From contig NC_053037.3 of NCBI RefSeq assembly GCF_002575655.3, positions 251,505,135 to 251,569,134 on the forward strand: DNA of 64,000 bases, read 5' to 3'. The notes beneath the pieces are model-generated. The model worked only from the letters and a program-made list of their open reading frames with translations, did no database searches and was not told the DNA's origin. The stretch is from Aegilops tauschii subsp. strangulata (lineage: Eukaryota; Streptophyta; Magnoliopsida; Poales; Poaceae). Of the stretch, positions 43,217 through 54,929 are shown piece after piece. Within the stretch, counting starts at the first letter, position 1. Every line of letters starts with the position of its first letter. The position numbers were made by a program, and so were the translations under genes.

Positions 43217-43757
43217 CTAAAAACTAAGGGGGCGATGGTATGGGAATCTCTGGTTAACCTGAACTATATTATCTAAGCTAGGAGGCACCGGCAGACCGAC
43301 AGGGGTTGGTGGCAGTGACGACGGTGAGCTAGGGTTCAAGCGGCGGGGGGGGGGGGGGGGTGGGGGTGGACTGCGGAGGGGGGTGGTGGTGTTTGAGGAT
43401 ACGCCATGGCTACTATTTTTTTAGTAACGGTGGGTGTAGATGGTGGTGGACGTGGGAGGGCGACGGTTCAAATGCCTCGGTTTCTGGAGTTTTACTATAA
43501 GGTCGCCGGTGGAGGAGTGGGGGTAGCATTTGAAATACCGCGGCTACTAAAATTTGGGTAAAGGAATCAAAGAGGGGCGGCAGTAGCCAAGATCGCATAC
43601 CATGCAAAAAAAACAAGATCGCACATGGTCCAAAAACAATATGCGTGTATGATAATAAGGAAAAGCGGAGGAGCCGCCAATTTTTGTATCGCTCAAGGAG
43701 GGTAGTTTGTTTTTAGATTTCTAGCTAGCTGGTCTATCGCACACGGTTTGTCCTATT
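43217..43757. other. Non-coding stretch with a poly-G tract
   Basis: Contains a run of 16 G at 43345-43360 followed by G-rich sequence (43362-43440) with potential for quadruplex structure on the plus strand. It would form the C-rich upstream region of the orphan ORF. No gene seen. Confidence 0.5.
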
Positions 43758-44000
43758 TTCAGATGCAGACATGGAATTCATCCTAAATAAACTACCCGCC
43801 TTGAGCTTGCACGATCATGGTGATTTTAAAACGCACTAGCATCGCACATGGTTAAGCCAATACCTCCACCCTTGATCGCGCTTGCGCAGTCATGGTGGTT
43901 TTACAACGCTCTAGCATCGCACACGGTTAAGCCAGTACCTCCACCCTTGCTCGCGCTTGGACAATCATGATGATTTTACAGTGCACTAGCATCGAACACG
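43758..44000 (+). repeat. 75-bp tandem repeat, about three units
   Basis: GCACTAGCATCGCACATGG (43833), GCTCTAGCATCGCACACGG (43908) and GCACTAGCATCGAACACGG (43983) start successive 75-bp units that also contain GTACCTCCACCCTTG and TCATGATGATTTTACA. A degenerate partial unit precedes them from about 43758. Confidence 0.85.
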
Positions 44001-44450
44001 GTTAAGACAGTGCACCCGTGTCCGTTGCGCGTCATCCGAGTCTTCATATATAGCACCATTTGGCAGCAAAAAAACGTGAGAGAGGGTCAGAAGACAACCA
44101 CACAACATGTGGCCCAAATATATATGAATGAAAAAGGTGGTGTGTGACGTTCAAATTCCCAATGCACAACTTTGACCGCAGGGGCTCACAAGTTGGCGCG
44201 TCGTCGAAGATCGGTGATAGGGGCCAGAAGTCAACAACAACCTGAAGTGGCCAAATATATGTAGGAATAAAGGGTGTGATGTTTAAATACACAATGCACA
44301 ACTTTGGTGGCACCTGCCTCGCAAACCGGAAAGCCACTGGATATATCTATAACGACACTATAATAAGGTCATAACTAGCTAGGGTGCTTGCCCCACCCCC
44401 ACTTCGTGTTGGCGGGACGCATGAACGTACTGATACTTTGCTCATACATG
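44001..44450. other. Unassigned repetitive DNA
   Basis: Two related blocks share CAATGCACAACTTTG (near 44159 and 44292), a phrase that recurs in the neighbouring 1.24-kb units (near 45051). It looks like degenerate copies of the same repeat family. No gene seen. Confidence 0.5.
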
Positions 44451-45801
44451 CATGTCACCATGGCCTACCATAAGACGGACCAGTGAATCTATCGCTTGGT
44501 CAACCAACCACTGTTGTTGTCGATAAAAAATAAATAGAATACACCGATTGGGCCAATAGATTAGACCATCATCAAATATCACACGAGAGGGGCCAAAAAA
44601 CCAGCACCGCCTGCATGCGGCCCAAAATGATGTACGTTGGGATGGTTGATGTGTTTTAAATATCAAATAATATACAATTTCGATGTGGCGCTTGCCTCCC
44701 GATGCAAACAACTCCCATGAAAGCGAGGTAATTAAGGACGAATACGTAGGGTACTATGTCGATCCAACCCACCAATTCGAGCGTGTGGGAGAGAATCCTG
44801 ATAACGCATGAGCTCGAACTTTGCTTGAACATGTCACCGTGACCCGCCCTAACACAAACTAGGAGGAATCAATTCATGGCCAAACCCCCCTCGTTATCGG
44901 TGAAGGGATGATATATATAGACCCCGGGGAGCCCACAGATATGCGTGTCGTCTAAAACCGCACAAGGGAGACATGGTCGATCGGAAGGCCCCCTATACCC
45001 TGCATGCGGCCCAAAAATATGCATGGGTCATATATGATCTGTTCAAATCCCCAATGCACAACTTTGATGGGGCACGAACTACATTACAAACTGAACACCG
45101 TACACCAGGCCAGGTTCAAGACGTATGATGTCAGTTCCCCAACTTCGAGGCGGGGTGGAGGCAGGGTATTGTCCAACGCATGTGCTCACTTGATTTGGTC
45201 TAACATGGCACATAGAGCAAGAGGAAACTGTCATGGTCAAACCCTTCTCATACGTTGGGTCAAAGGGTTAGATGAGGAACTCGTCAAACCATTCTCGTAC
45301 GTTGGGTCAAAGGGTTAGATGAGGAACCCGTCATGGTTAAACCATTCTCATACGTTGGGTCAAAGGGATAGACTGTGTGGGCCCATAGATCTCGATCATT
45401 CTCCGATTTTTTAGAATAATAAATAACGAAAAAAACATAATTCTACAAATTACCAAAACATGGATCCTAAGGTTTATATAATCGACATGACAGGCCACTA
45501 CATGCACATATTTAGATGTTAAATGTCTGTAATGACCATATCATGGCGCTTAAATGAAGCGGGATAGATTGTGTGGGCCCATAGATCTTGATCATTCTAT
45601 GATTTTTGAGAACAAGAAATAACAAAAAAACATCATTCTACCAATTACCAAAACACGGATCCCAAGGTTTATATATCGATATGACAGGTCACCACATGTC
45701 GCCATGACCTACCATAAAACGGACCAGTGAATCTATCGCTTGGTCAAACGACCACTATTGTTGTCGATCAAAAATGGATAGAATACACCGCTTGGGCCAA
45801 T

Positions 45802-46718
45802 TGATGAGGACATCAATACCATTGTTACACCCACAGCCCCTGCTGCTATACATACTGGACCAATTACTAGAGCTCGCGCACGCCAATTAAATTACCAGGT
45901 ACTTTCGTTTCTTGGTAATGATTCTAATGTTCATGAGAATATGATGCTGCCTAAATTGGATACATTTGTTTTGCTTACAAATGAAGGGCCTAGCTTTGAG
46001 AAGGATGAACATTGGAGCAAGAACAAGCATGGAGATGATGGCATGCGCATGGGGAACAAGAACGGAGTTACAAGTGATGATTTCAGGATGTTGAAGCCAC
46101 CATAATGCGTGCATGAAGCCTTGGACGAAATATACAAGATGCTACTTCATAACTTTCGTCCAGAGGCTATTCTAGGTGCTGCGTCACCTTATTATTGGGC
46201 CAGGCCCGTCTAATTTTGAAATACTTGAGTATAGGCTGTTTTTAGAGTCCGTATGTGTGGGGAAACAAGAGATAGGGTTGGTTTCGGACCCCTTCCCCAA
46301 GGGCCACGAAATTCCCCCCTCTTCCTCCATATATACAGCCCTTAGGGCGTCGTTTAGACTTTGGGTTTTGTTTAGATTGAAAGTTCACCATAGCTGAAAC
46401 TTCGCGTACTTCGTTTGTGTTCAACGACCAGACAAAGGCGTCACAGAACCCCACCTTGATCAATAAAGCTTTCATCTTATATTCGCAATATCCAGAGTGC
46501 AATCTCAGTTTCTTGCTTGTTCTTCGTTTGCTCGCAGGAAACAGGCCCTCGTGGTCAGGTTGATCGTGCTCCGGCGTGGTCAATAACCTCTCGGAGTTGG
46601 TTTAGCGATTGCTAAGGCGCGACGTCATCGCACGTTCGTAGTCGGATCGTCAAAGTCGACTTCCACCAAAGCGATATCCATCATCTCATTGAAAGACGGG
46701 ACACCTTTGCCTCTATCA
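45802..46718 (+). mobile_element. Solo LTR, family A (917 bp)
   Basis: Complete A LTR flanked by CCAAT on both sides (45797-45801, 46719-46723). No internal sequence, so it formed by recombination between the two LTRs of a former full element. The tail-coding part is open. Confidence 0.97.
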
Positions 46719-47044
46719 CCAATAGATTAGACCATCATAAAAAATCGCATGGGAGGGGCTACAAAACCAACACCACCTACGGCCCAAAATGATGTACGTT
46801 GGAAGGGTTGATGTGTTTTAAATATCAAATAATGTACAATATAGATGTGGTGCTTGCCTCTCGATACAGACAACCCCCATGAAAGCCAGGTAATTAAGGA
46901 CGACATACGTAGGGTACGGTGTTGGTCCAACCCACCAATCCAAGCGTGTGGGAGGGAATCCTGAGAATGCATGAGCTCGAACTTTCAAACATGTCACCGT
47001 GACCCGGCCTAACATGAACTAGGAGGAATCCATTCATGGCCAAA

Positions 47045-48109
47045 TGATGCGGAGCATCCCACGATCATCCCCATGGACACATCTACACCTCCAACGACAC
47101 CATTTGGACCAATGACAAGAGCTAGAGCGAAGGCTATCGAAGATAAGGTGAACTCACTCCTTTTCGAACTACCACTTTCTATGCATGAGACATGGATGCT
47201 ACCTCAAGCGGAAACACTATGTGTGATCAGGTACTCGGAGGAAAGCCATGGAACATCTACATACAATGGACAAGAGGGCGAGGACACCAAGCGCGAAGGA
47301 CAAGAAGAAGAGCTGCCACGGAAGTTACAGGCACCGGACGACCGGCCCAGCCCAGACGTTCGACCCCTGGAGGTCACACCAGCCCAAGGAACTCAGGCCA
47401 GCAAACGCTACAGCGGCCGGACGTCCGGTCATGACCGGACGTACGACATATCCCAGGCTCCGAACGACCGAACCCCTCCGGACGACCGACGCTACGCCAA
47501 CAGAACGAAATCTACGGAAATCCGAGGATCTCCGGACGACCGACACATCCTGCATAGAGCCTAATTTACGGAAGTCCGAAGATCTACGGATGTCCGGACC
47601 TCCGCGAGCCTCCGGACGACCGACGCCTTACGGACGTCCGACCCCTGGCTGTGTCCAGTTATGGGTTGAGGCCCATGTACCCCTCCACTTCGCCCCCATT
47701 TGCATTAAGACTATAAATAGACCTCCTCCTCCTCCTCCTAGTTAGGGTTAGCATTGGTTTAGCTCATATGTGAGATAGAGCTTTGCTCGTCCATTATGGA
47801 TCTACTCCACAAGAGAGACCGCGGCCCATCTACGGAGAAGATCCCCTTGGATTCAAGACCCCCTCTTGGGTGGCCCCATCAAGACCTCCTCTAGGAAAAG
47901 AATCGGTTACCTTTGTATCGTCCTTTGTTGATCGTGGATCTTGTATCTCCTCTCGTGTTTCGAGGATCTAGCACATGTGTAATCGAATCTTGTTGGTTTG
48001 AGTGATTCTCTCGTGTTTCCCTCGTGTTTCCCCTCGTGTTCTTCGTGTTCATCATTGGAATCCGCTCCTTTCGTGAAAGATCGGCCGTATAGGGTTCCAC
48101 CCTACATCA
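47045..48109 (+). repeat. 5' LTR of element C (1065 bp)
   Basis: TGATGCGGAGCATCC to TACATCA. Open frame 47073-47564 encodes MDTSTPPTTPFGPMTRARAK and HETWMLPQAET, the C version of the tail, followed by a stretch dominated by CGGACGACCG/CGGACGTCCG motifs (47330-47640). TATA box TATAAATA at 47712-47719. Confidence 0.94.
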
Positions 48110-49584
48110 TCTTGGTATCAGAGCCACGTTTATCACGATTTCGGAGCCCCCCGTTGTGTTTTCTAGCTTGATTTTGTTGTGTCCTTCCCTAATTTGAAAA
48201 TTCCCCACAAAAATAGCCCCAATTTTTTTTGTGATTTGTTGGTGTGATGAAATTTTGTTGGATTTGATCCATGGATTTGCTTTGCCACGAGTGGATCTAG
48301 CTTCTCCACCTTTTCCATCCACAAAATCGCTCGGATTTGACGGTTTTTGACCTCTCCACGACGAACCCTAGCAGTTCATCCCGTGCCCGATTTCGCACAG
48401 GCACCGGACGTCCGTCAGCTTTCAAACGTCCGACGACTGGACGACCGTAATCCCCCGGACGTCCGTACTTCTCTGACGAAACTGAATTTTCTCCCCCAAA
48501 AATTTTCAACCACCACCCCACTTCCGCATACGCATCCGCATAACACCACCATAGCCTTCCCACTACCAACTCCGACAATTTGGTCACGCTTTTGCTTTGA
48601 GATTTTGAGTTCCGATTCCTGTGTCCTATTGTGTTTCGGCTATCTAGGTACGGTTTGGCATCGACATCACCGCCGCGCATTTTCGCAACGGACTCGTCAT
48701 CAACGGTAACCTCATCTTGGTATCGTGATATCATCATACAGTCTTGCCATTGCATTGATAACCCCATAGCCCATTTTGCGTAGCTTACCTATCGAGACTT
48801 TCCTTTGAGTATTGCCGGCAACGTGACTTCTGCACATTAGTGATCATACTTCCCATAGCATACATACCATATCATCGTGGTGCATATCTTGGTATCATCT
48901 CTTGTGTCACAAAGTTGTCATCGCATACACTCAATTGCTATCTTGGTTCGTGAAACATTGCATGAGAAAAGAGCTCACACACAAAGAGCCAAGCAAGCTT
49001 TTAAGCAAAAGGGAAAGATAAGCAAAGATCTTATAAGCAAGAACCATAGCATCATACAACATTAAGATTGTCATACTCGATCATCTTGGATCATATCATC
49101 GGAATACCATACATATAGCATACTTGCGGTAGAAGTCGTTGCATTTTTACTTAGTAGGTTGTGCACAAGTTTCATATCCGCCTATTGTGCAATCGTGCTA
49201 GCGTCTCTCTAGTGTTGTGCAACATGAGCATTTTCGTGGATTCCACATTTTGGCTCATTCCTTGGTTGCACGACCCCACTTATCTATTTGCGTGTGTGTG
49301 TACCATACCTTGCTATTGGTCTACTTGTTGCATTTGCAAATTTGTGAATCTTTTCCAACATTATTGAGTCTCATTAACAATTGCATCAAATTTTGTGCCA
49401 CCATCCTAACCAAGCTCCACCATAAGCCTTTACTTGTGTAGGTGTGAGAAACCGACAAGAATTGGTACCAATTGTGCTATTTCCTTGTTACACATTGGAG
49501 TGATCATTGATCCATCTTCAACATCGGTCAAGGTACATTTGGTATAAGTTCTTCTCTTTCTCCAACTCACATATTTTGTTTGGA
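48110..49584 (+). other. Primer-binding site and leader of element C
   Basis: TGGTATCAGAGCC at 48113-48125 is a full match to the complement of plant initiator tRNA-Met. The leader again carries CGGACGTCCG motifs (48400-48470). No recognisable gene. Confidence 0.88.
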
Positions 49585-51922
49585 ATGATGGATAGGCCAA
49601 TTACTTCTACCAACCCACTCTTCCTTGAGCAAGACGACGACCTGAACAACTACGTCACCAATCTACACCTATTTGGTACACAACGAGCTTTCCATGAAGA
49701 GCAACAAGCAATGAGCGACCGCATCGACAACCTCGCCACCGACTTGCGACTCTCTGAGCAATGTACAAGAGACTACTTCAACAACAAGCTCGACGAACAC
49801 AAGCACGAGAATGATGCAAGGATGGATGAGATTCGCACATTGTTGGTCAACCGCTCTTCTACCACTTCGTCCTACTCAAGAAGGAGCCGCTCAAGTCGAC
49901 ACTCTGACGACACTATCTCCGGCTCAAGTACCCCGACATCGAATACGCTTCGTAGTGCCGCGTGTCAAGATCGTCACGCCAACCACAATCCTCTACAAGA
50001 TACCGACTCTCAAGAGCAAGCTCGCGCGCAAGAACATCGTCATCGTCAAAACCAAGCTACATTCGCGCAAGCACAAGAACGGCAACACCAACGACAACGT
50101 GAAGAAAAGGAACGAGCGCGACAACACCAAGATGCACAACATGCCGAGGCACAACGCCAAGAACAACAACTACGTGAAGCTCAAGCACTTGTGGCACAAC
50201 GTGCCCTTCGTGATTCAAGTCGAGTCGTAGACAACCGAGGCCGACAAGCTCGTGAGCATCAAGAAGCACTTCATGATGAAGTTCAAGAAAGGATTTATTA
50301 ATCACGTGTGCATCGTCAAGCTCCTCGTCAAGATCGACAAGCGCCTCCTCAAGCTAGACAAGAACATCAAGTTCATCGAGAGCATGAAGACAATGGAAAT
50401 CCTCCAAGACAAGAGCAACATGAGGTCGACAACCCTCCTCACCAAGAGCACCATGAGTTTGTCAATCCTCAACGACATGGGCGTCATCATACCCGACCCC
50501 AACACAATGAAGAGCAACGATATGGCAAGCTAAAGTTCACCATGCCCAAGTTTTTCGGAAGCAATGATCCCGAAGAGTACATATCATGGGCATTGAAGGT
50601 TGACAAAATCTTCCGCTTGCACAACTATGAAGACGAGAAGGAGATCGCGATGGCATCCCTTGAGTTCCAAGACTACGTCCTCATTTGGTGGGAACAAGTC
50701 ACTGAGCGCCGAGAAGCAAGAGGTGAACCACCCATCACAACTTGGGCGCAAATGAAGGATGTCATGAGAGCACGTTTCGTGCCAACTACTACAACCGCGA
50801 CCTCTTCAAGAAACTCCAACTCCTCAAGCAAGGAACCAAGAGCGTTGAAGAGTAAACAAGGAAATGGAGATCGCCATGATACGAGCCAATGTCACGGAAG
50901 ATGATGAACAAACTATGACACGTTTCTTGAATGGACTCAATCATCCTATCAAGAAGACCGCCGACTTCCAGCCATACTCGAACCTCATCGAGCTAGTGCA
51001 TCAAGCTACCAAGGCGGAACATCAAGTGCAAGATGACTTCAAATATGCCAAGTTCTCATCCAAGTCCAATGGCTTCTCCAACTCTCAAACGTCAACGACT
51101 CCAACAACTTCTACCTCAACCAAGCCATCTACAAGCAACGGCGATAAGTCAAGTTACAAGAAAACTTCGACAACCCCAAGTCGTCCTCCTACTACAAGCA
51201 ACTTCAAGCCGAGAGCTTCATCATCATCTACCCCAACCGATGAGACCATCAAGACAAGTTCCTTCAAATGCTTCACATGCGGCGGCCGAGGCCACAAGTC
51301 CTTCGAGTGTACAAACAAGCGCACCATGATCCTCAACGACGACGGAACCTATGACTCCATGAGTGAAGGAGAAATGGAAGCCCTTGACCAAGTGGCCATG
51401 CACCGGCAAGTGAATGAAGATGAAGATGATCAAGTCTTTTGTGACGAATATTCGAGCCCCGCTCTTGTTGTCTCCAAGGTCTTGACTCTTCAACATCAAC
51501 AAGAAGACGACCAAAGATGCCATATCTTCCACACCAAGGTCGGCATCAATGGAAGGTCCATCAAGGTCATCATCGATGGAGGGAGTTGCCACAACTTAGC
51601 GAGTGAACAACTATGCTCCAAGCTCAATTTGGTCAAGATGAAGCACCCGCACCCTTACAAAGTTCAATGGCTAAGCGACAACGGCACCATCCAAGTCGAG
51701 CATAGGGTACAAGTTTCTTTCAAGATCGGAGCATACGAAGACACTTTGGAGTGTGATGTCCTTCCGATGACCGTTTGCCACCTCCTTGTACGGCCATGGC
51801 AATTTGACCGAGGTGTCATCCACAACGGGTGTACAAACCACTGTAGCTTCAAGATGAAAGGAAGGGAGTATGTGCTACGACCTATGTCTCCAAGCCAAGT
51901 GATCGCCGAGGAACGTAAATAA
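49585..51922 (+). pseudogene. Gag-protease of element C
   Basis: ATG at 49585 or 49588 (MMDRPITSTNPLF). A long N-terminal region of 250-300 residues, extremely rich in Gln/Arg/Glu/His (ARAQEHRHRQNQATF), likely coiled coil; capsid (KLKFTMPKFFGSNDPEEY, WWEQVTERREARGEPP, MTRFLNGLNHPIKK); Ser/Thr linker; zinc knuckle CFTCGGRGHKSFEC (near 51271-51312); protease IIDGGSCHNLAS (near 51568-51604). Lesions: TAA at 50299-50301, frameshift near 50785, frameshift near 50855, loss of a codon in LGRPW near 51786. Ends TAA 51920-51922, where family B sequence takes over. Confidence 0.9.
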
Positions 51923-52340
51923 TATATTTGCTTCCAATAATTTTGATGAACGTAAAAAAGTTAAGGTTGCGGTTGGTTCTTTCACTGGTTATGCTATAGT
52001 TTGGTGGAGTGAATATTGTCGGTTACACCCTAATGATATACCTACTACTTGGGATGATTTGAAACTTGCCATGCGACGTACATTCGTTCCCGCTTATTAT
52101 ACTCGTGACATGATTAAAAAGTTGCAACATTTAAAACAAGGTAGTGACACCGTAACGAAATATTGTGATACTTTACAGACTATCTTGCTGCATTCCTCTT
52201 TAGAAGAAAGTGAAGAAGATTTTATGGATAGATTTTGGGGAGGATTAAATCGTGACATTCAGGAGATACTAATTCATGAAGAGTGTATCCTATGGACAAT
52301 TTGTTTCATCTTGCTTGCAAAGCTGAATAGGAAATAAAAC
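51923..52340 (+). pseudogene. Capsid part of B2 gag
   Basis: Matches B1 gag from DERKKVKVAVGSFTGYA onward, with YYTRDMIKKLQHLKQGSD and EDFMDRFWGGLNRDIQEIL. A frameshift near 52290 and a TAG near 52328-52330 break it before the Thr/Ser-rich segment that continues in frame in B1. Confidence 0.88.
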
Positions 52341-53094
52341 GACGTGTTGCCCACAAGGAGAACAAGTGCGAGATGCACATTCCAAGAGTTGATACGGTTG
52401 TCCCTTCAACTACTAGGCATACTATGACAACCACATCCGTTGTTGTGAGGACTACATCACCTCCACCATGTGACACATCATCACCGAGAGTGCCTACATC
52501 ATCTAAGTTGATCATAAGAGGTAATGACAAAGGTACTAATCTTCCACCTCCACATGAGTATGATGAATGTCTTCTCAATTTAAATGCACCATGCGGTGAG
52601 CTACCCACTACTTTGATCACACCAGATTTAGAGGACTATGTTGACGATTTGACTTTGCCATGTGATCAAACAATTTTGAGTGAACACATGGAATTAACTA
52701 TCAATGCAAAAGAATCAAGTGAATCAGGGAATAAATCAGATTTGGATCAAATACGTTTGAAAATAATTGTGCCAATGTTTATCATTTTGATATGACCTCT
52801 AATCTTGGTGATGGTTCATCAATGTTGGTATGGTTTAATGATAAGCATTGTCAATCTTTTGATATGAATAAGAACTTCACTTTTATGTGCAAACTGAGTT
52901 GCAATATTTACATGCCTTTCACTTCTTGTGATAATATATTGGCTTTATATTTCACGACTTTTGAAGGGTGCCCTTGTATAACTGTGTCACATGTGCCCCA
53001 ACTGAGATCAGTAAAAATGGATGACATATACTTATACAATGTGTACACCTTGTCTCTTTTGTTAGCCAGATTTCAGATTAAGCAACGCCGAGGA
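52341..53094 (+). pseudogene. Family B downstream coding region, unrecognised protein
   Basis: Follows capsid directly. First part (52373-52795): RTTSPPPCDTSSPRVPTSS, then an acidic stretch with ITPDLEDYVDDLTLPCD. After a frameshift near 52770 the second part (52792-53094) reads CNIYMPFTSCDNILALYF and VPQLRSVKMDDIYLYNVYT and ends QIKQRRG at the solo LTR. Across that insertion the frame is uninterrupted into FQEGEDDED and the LTR-encoded tail. I do not recognise a zinc knuckle, protease, RT, RNase H or integrase in it. It would be a Gag-linked accessory region of a non-autonomous family. Confidence 0.6.
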
Positions 53095-54011
53095 TGATAG
53101 AGGCAAAGGTGTCCCGTCTTTCGATGAGATGATGGATATCGCTTTGATGGAAGTCGGCTTTGACGATCCGACTACGAACGTGCGAGGACGTCGCGCCTTA
53201 GCAATCGCTAAACCAACTCCGAGAGGTTATTGACCACGCCGGAGCACGATCAACCTGACCACGAGGGTCTGTTTCCTGCGAGCAAACGAAGAACAAGCAA
53301 GAAACTGAGATTGCAATCTGGATATTGCGAATATAAGATGAAAGCTTTATTGATCAAGGTGGGGTTCTGTGACGCCTTTGTCTGGTCGTTGAACACAGAC
53401 GAAGTACGCGAAGTTGCAGCTATGGCGAACTTTTAATCTAAACAAAACCCAAAGTCTAAACGACGCCCTAAGGGCTGTATATATGGAGGAAGAGGGGGGA
53501 ATTTCGTGGCCCTTGGGGAAGGGGTCAGAAACCAACCCTATCTCTTGTTTCCCCACACATACGGACTCTAAAAACAGCCTATACTCAAGTATTTCGAAAT
53601 TACATGGGCCTGGCCCAATAATAAGGTGACGCAGCACCTAGAATAGCCTCTGGATGAAAGTTATGAAGTAGCATCTTGTATATTTCGTCCAAGGCTTCAT
53701 GCATGCATTATGGTGGCTTCAACGTCCTGAAATCATCACTTGTAACTCCGTTCTTGTTCCCCATGCGCATGCCATCATCTCCATGCTTGTTCTTGCTCCA
53801 ATGTTCATCCTTCTCAAAGCTAGGACCTTCATTTGTAAGCAAAACAAATGTATCCAATTTAGGCAGCATCATATTCTCATGAACATTAGAATCATTACCA
53901 AGAAACGAAAGTACCTGGTAATTTAATTGGCGTGCGCGAGCTCTAGTAATTGGTCCAGTATGTATAGCAGCAGGGGCTGTGGGTGTAACAATGGTATTGA
54001 TGTCCTCATCA
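53095..54011 (-). mobile_element. Solo LTR, family A (917 bp), inside B2
   Basis: TGATGAGGACATC at 54011 to the complement of CTCTATCA at 53095, flanked by GAGGA on both sides (53090-53094, 54012-54016). The insertion separates the last codons of the B2 internal region from each other. Confidence 0.97.
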
Positions 54012-54042
54012 GAGGACGGCTTTGTTTTCAAGAAGGGGAGGA

Positions 54043-54929
54043 TGATGAGGACATGGCTACCACAGTTACACCCATATCCCCTGCTGTTTTACCTCTTAGA
54101 ACAGTTGCCAGAGCTCAGATATGCCAATTAAATTATCAGGTACTTTCGTTACTTGGTAATGTTTCTAGTGTTCATGAGAATATGATGCTGCCTAACTTAG
54201 ATACATTTGTGGATCTTGCAATTGAAGGGCCTAGCACAGACAAGAAGGTTGAACATTGGAGCATGGTCAAGCATGGAGATGAAGGTGCGTGCGAAGAGAA
54301 CAAGAACGAATGTTCAAGTGGAGATTTCCGGACTTTGAAGCCACCATGATGACATACAAGAAGATGGACGAAATATATAAGATGGACTTTCTTAAATTTC
54401 GTCCATAACTTATTATTGGTGTTGCGCCACCTTATTTTGGGCTAGGCCCATGTAATCTATTTTTAGAGTCCATATTGTAGGGGAAACGACTTAGGAGGTG
54501 TTTTAGTCCCACCTTGCCAAGGGTGGACAAAATCCCCTCTCTTTCCCCATAAATATAGCCCTTAAGGCATCGTTTAGACTTGGGTTTTATTTAGTTAAAA
54601 GTTAGCCATCGCTGCAACTTCGTGTATTTCGTTTGTGTCCAACGACCAGACCAAGACCGCTTATGAAACCCCACTTTCATCAATACTTCATCCATATTCG
54701 CAATATTCAGATTGCTTAATCATATTCTTGCTTGTTCTTCGATTGCTTGCAGGAATCGACCTTCGTGGTCAGGTTGATCGTGCTCCGGCGTGGTTAATAA
54801 CCTTTCGGAGTTGGTTTAGCGATTGCTAAGGCGCAACGTCGTGCACGTTTGTGGTCGGATCGTCAAAGTCGTCTCCACCAAATCGGTAGTCATCATCTCA
54901 TCGAAAGATCGGGACCCTCGCCTCTATCA
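54043..54929 (+). repeat. 3' LTR of B2 (family B, 887 bp)
   Basis: TGATGAGGACATGGCTACC to CCTCTATCA. Tail-coding frame open to TGA at about 54349 ([25 protein letters not shown]). An 11-bp perfect inverted repeat follows at 54364-54406. TATA-like TAAATATA near 54551. Confidence 0.93.

Larger units (their letters stand above)
51923..54929 (+). mobile_element. Truncated family B element B2, nested in C
   Basis: Plus-strand capsid part of gag, a downstream coding region, and 3' LTR (54043-54929), with no zinc knuckle, protease, RT or integrase between them. The 5' LTR, leader and gag start are missing. A solo A LTR (53095-54011) interrupts it. It sits where element C should have its RT N-terminus, so a deletion removed both the B2 5' end and part of C. 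Confidence 0.88.

Noticed and set aside
43758..44000. CRISPR-like array
   Set aside because: The 75-bp periodic units are contiguous tandem repeats without unique spacers, in a plant genome.
46242..46583. Recurring small ORFs in every LTR (68-113 codons, for example MTTPEHDQPDHEG frames)
   Set aside because: They occur antisense or in non-coding parts of the A LTR and recur only because the LTR is repeated. Only the tail frame connects with pol.
49811..50230. 139-codon ORF overlapping element C gag
   Set aside because: Another frame of the Gln/Arg-rich gag N-terminus; the main frame shows the capsid continuation.
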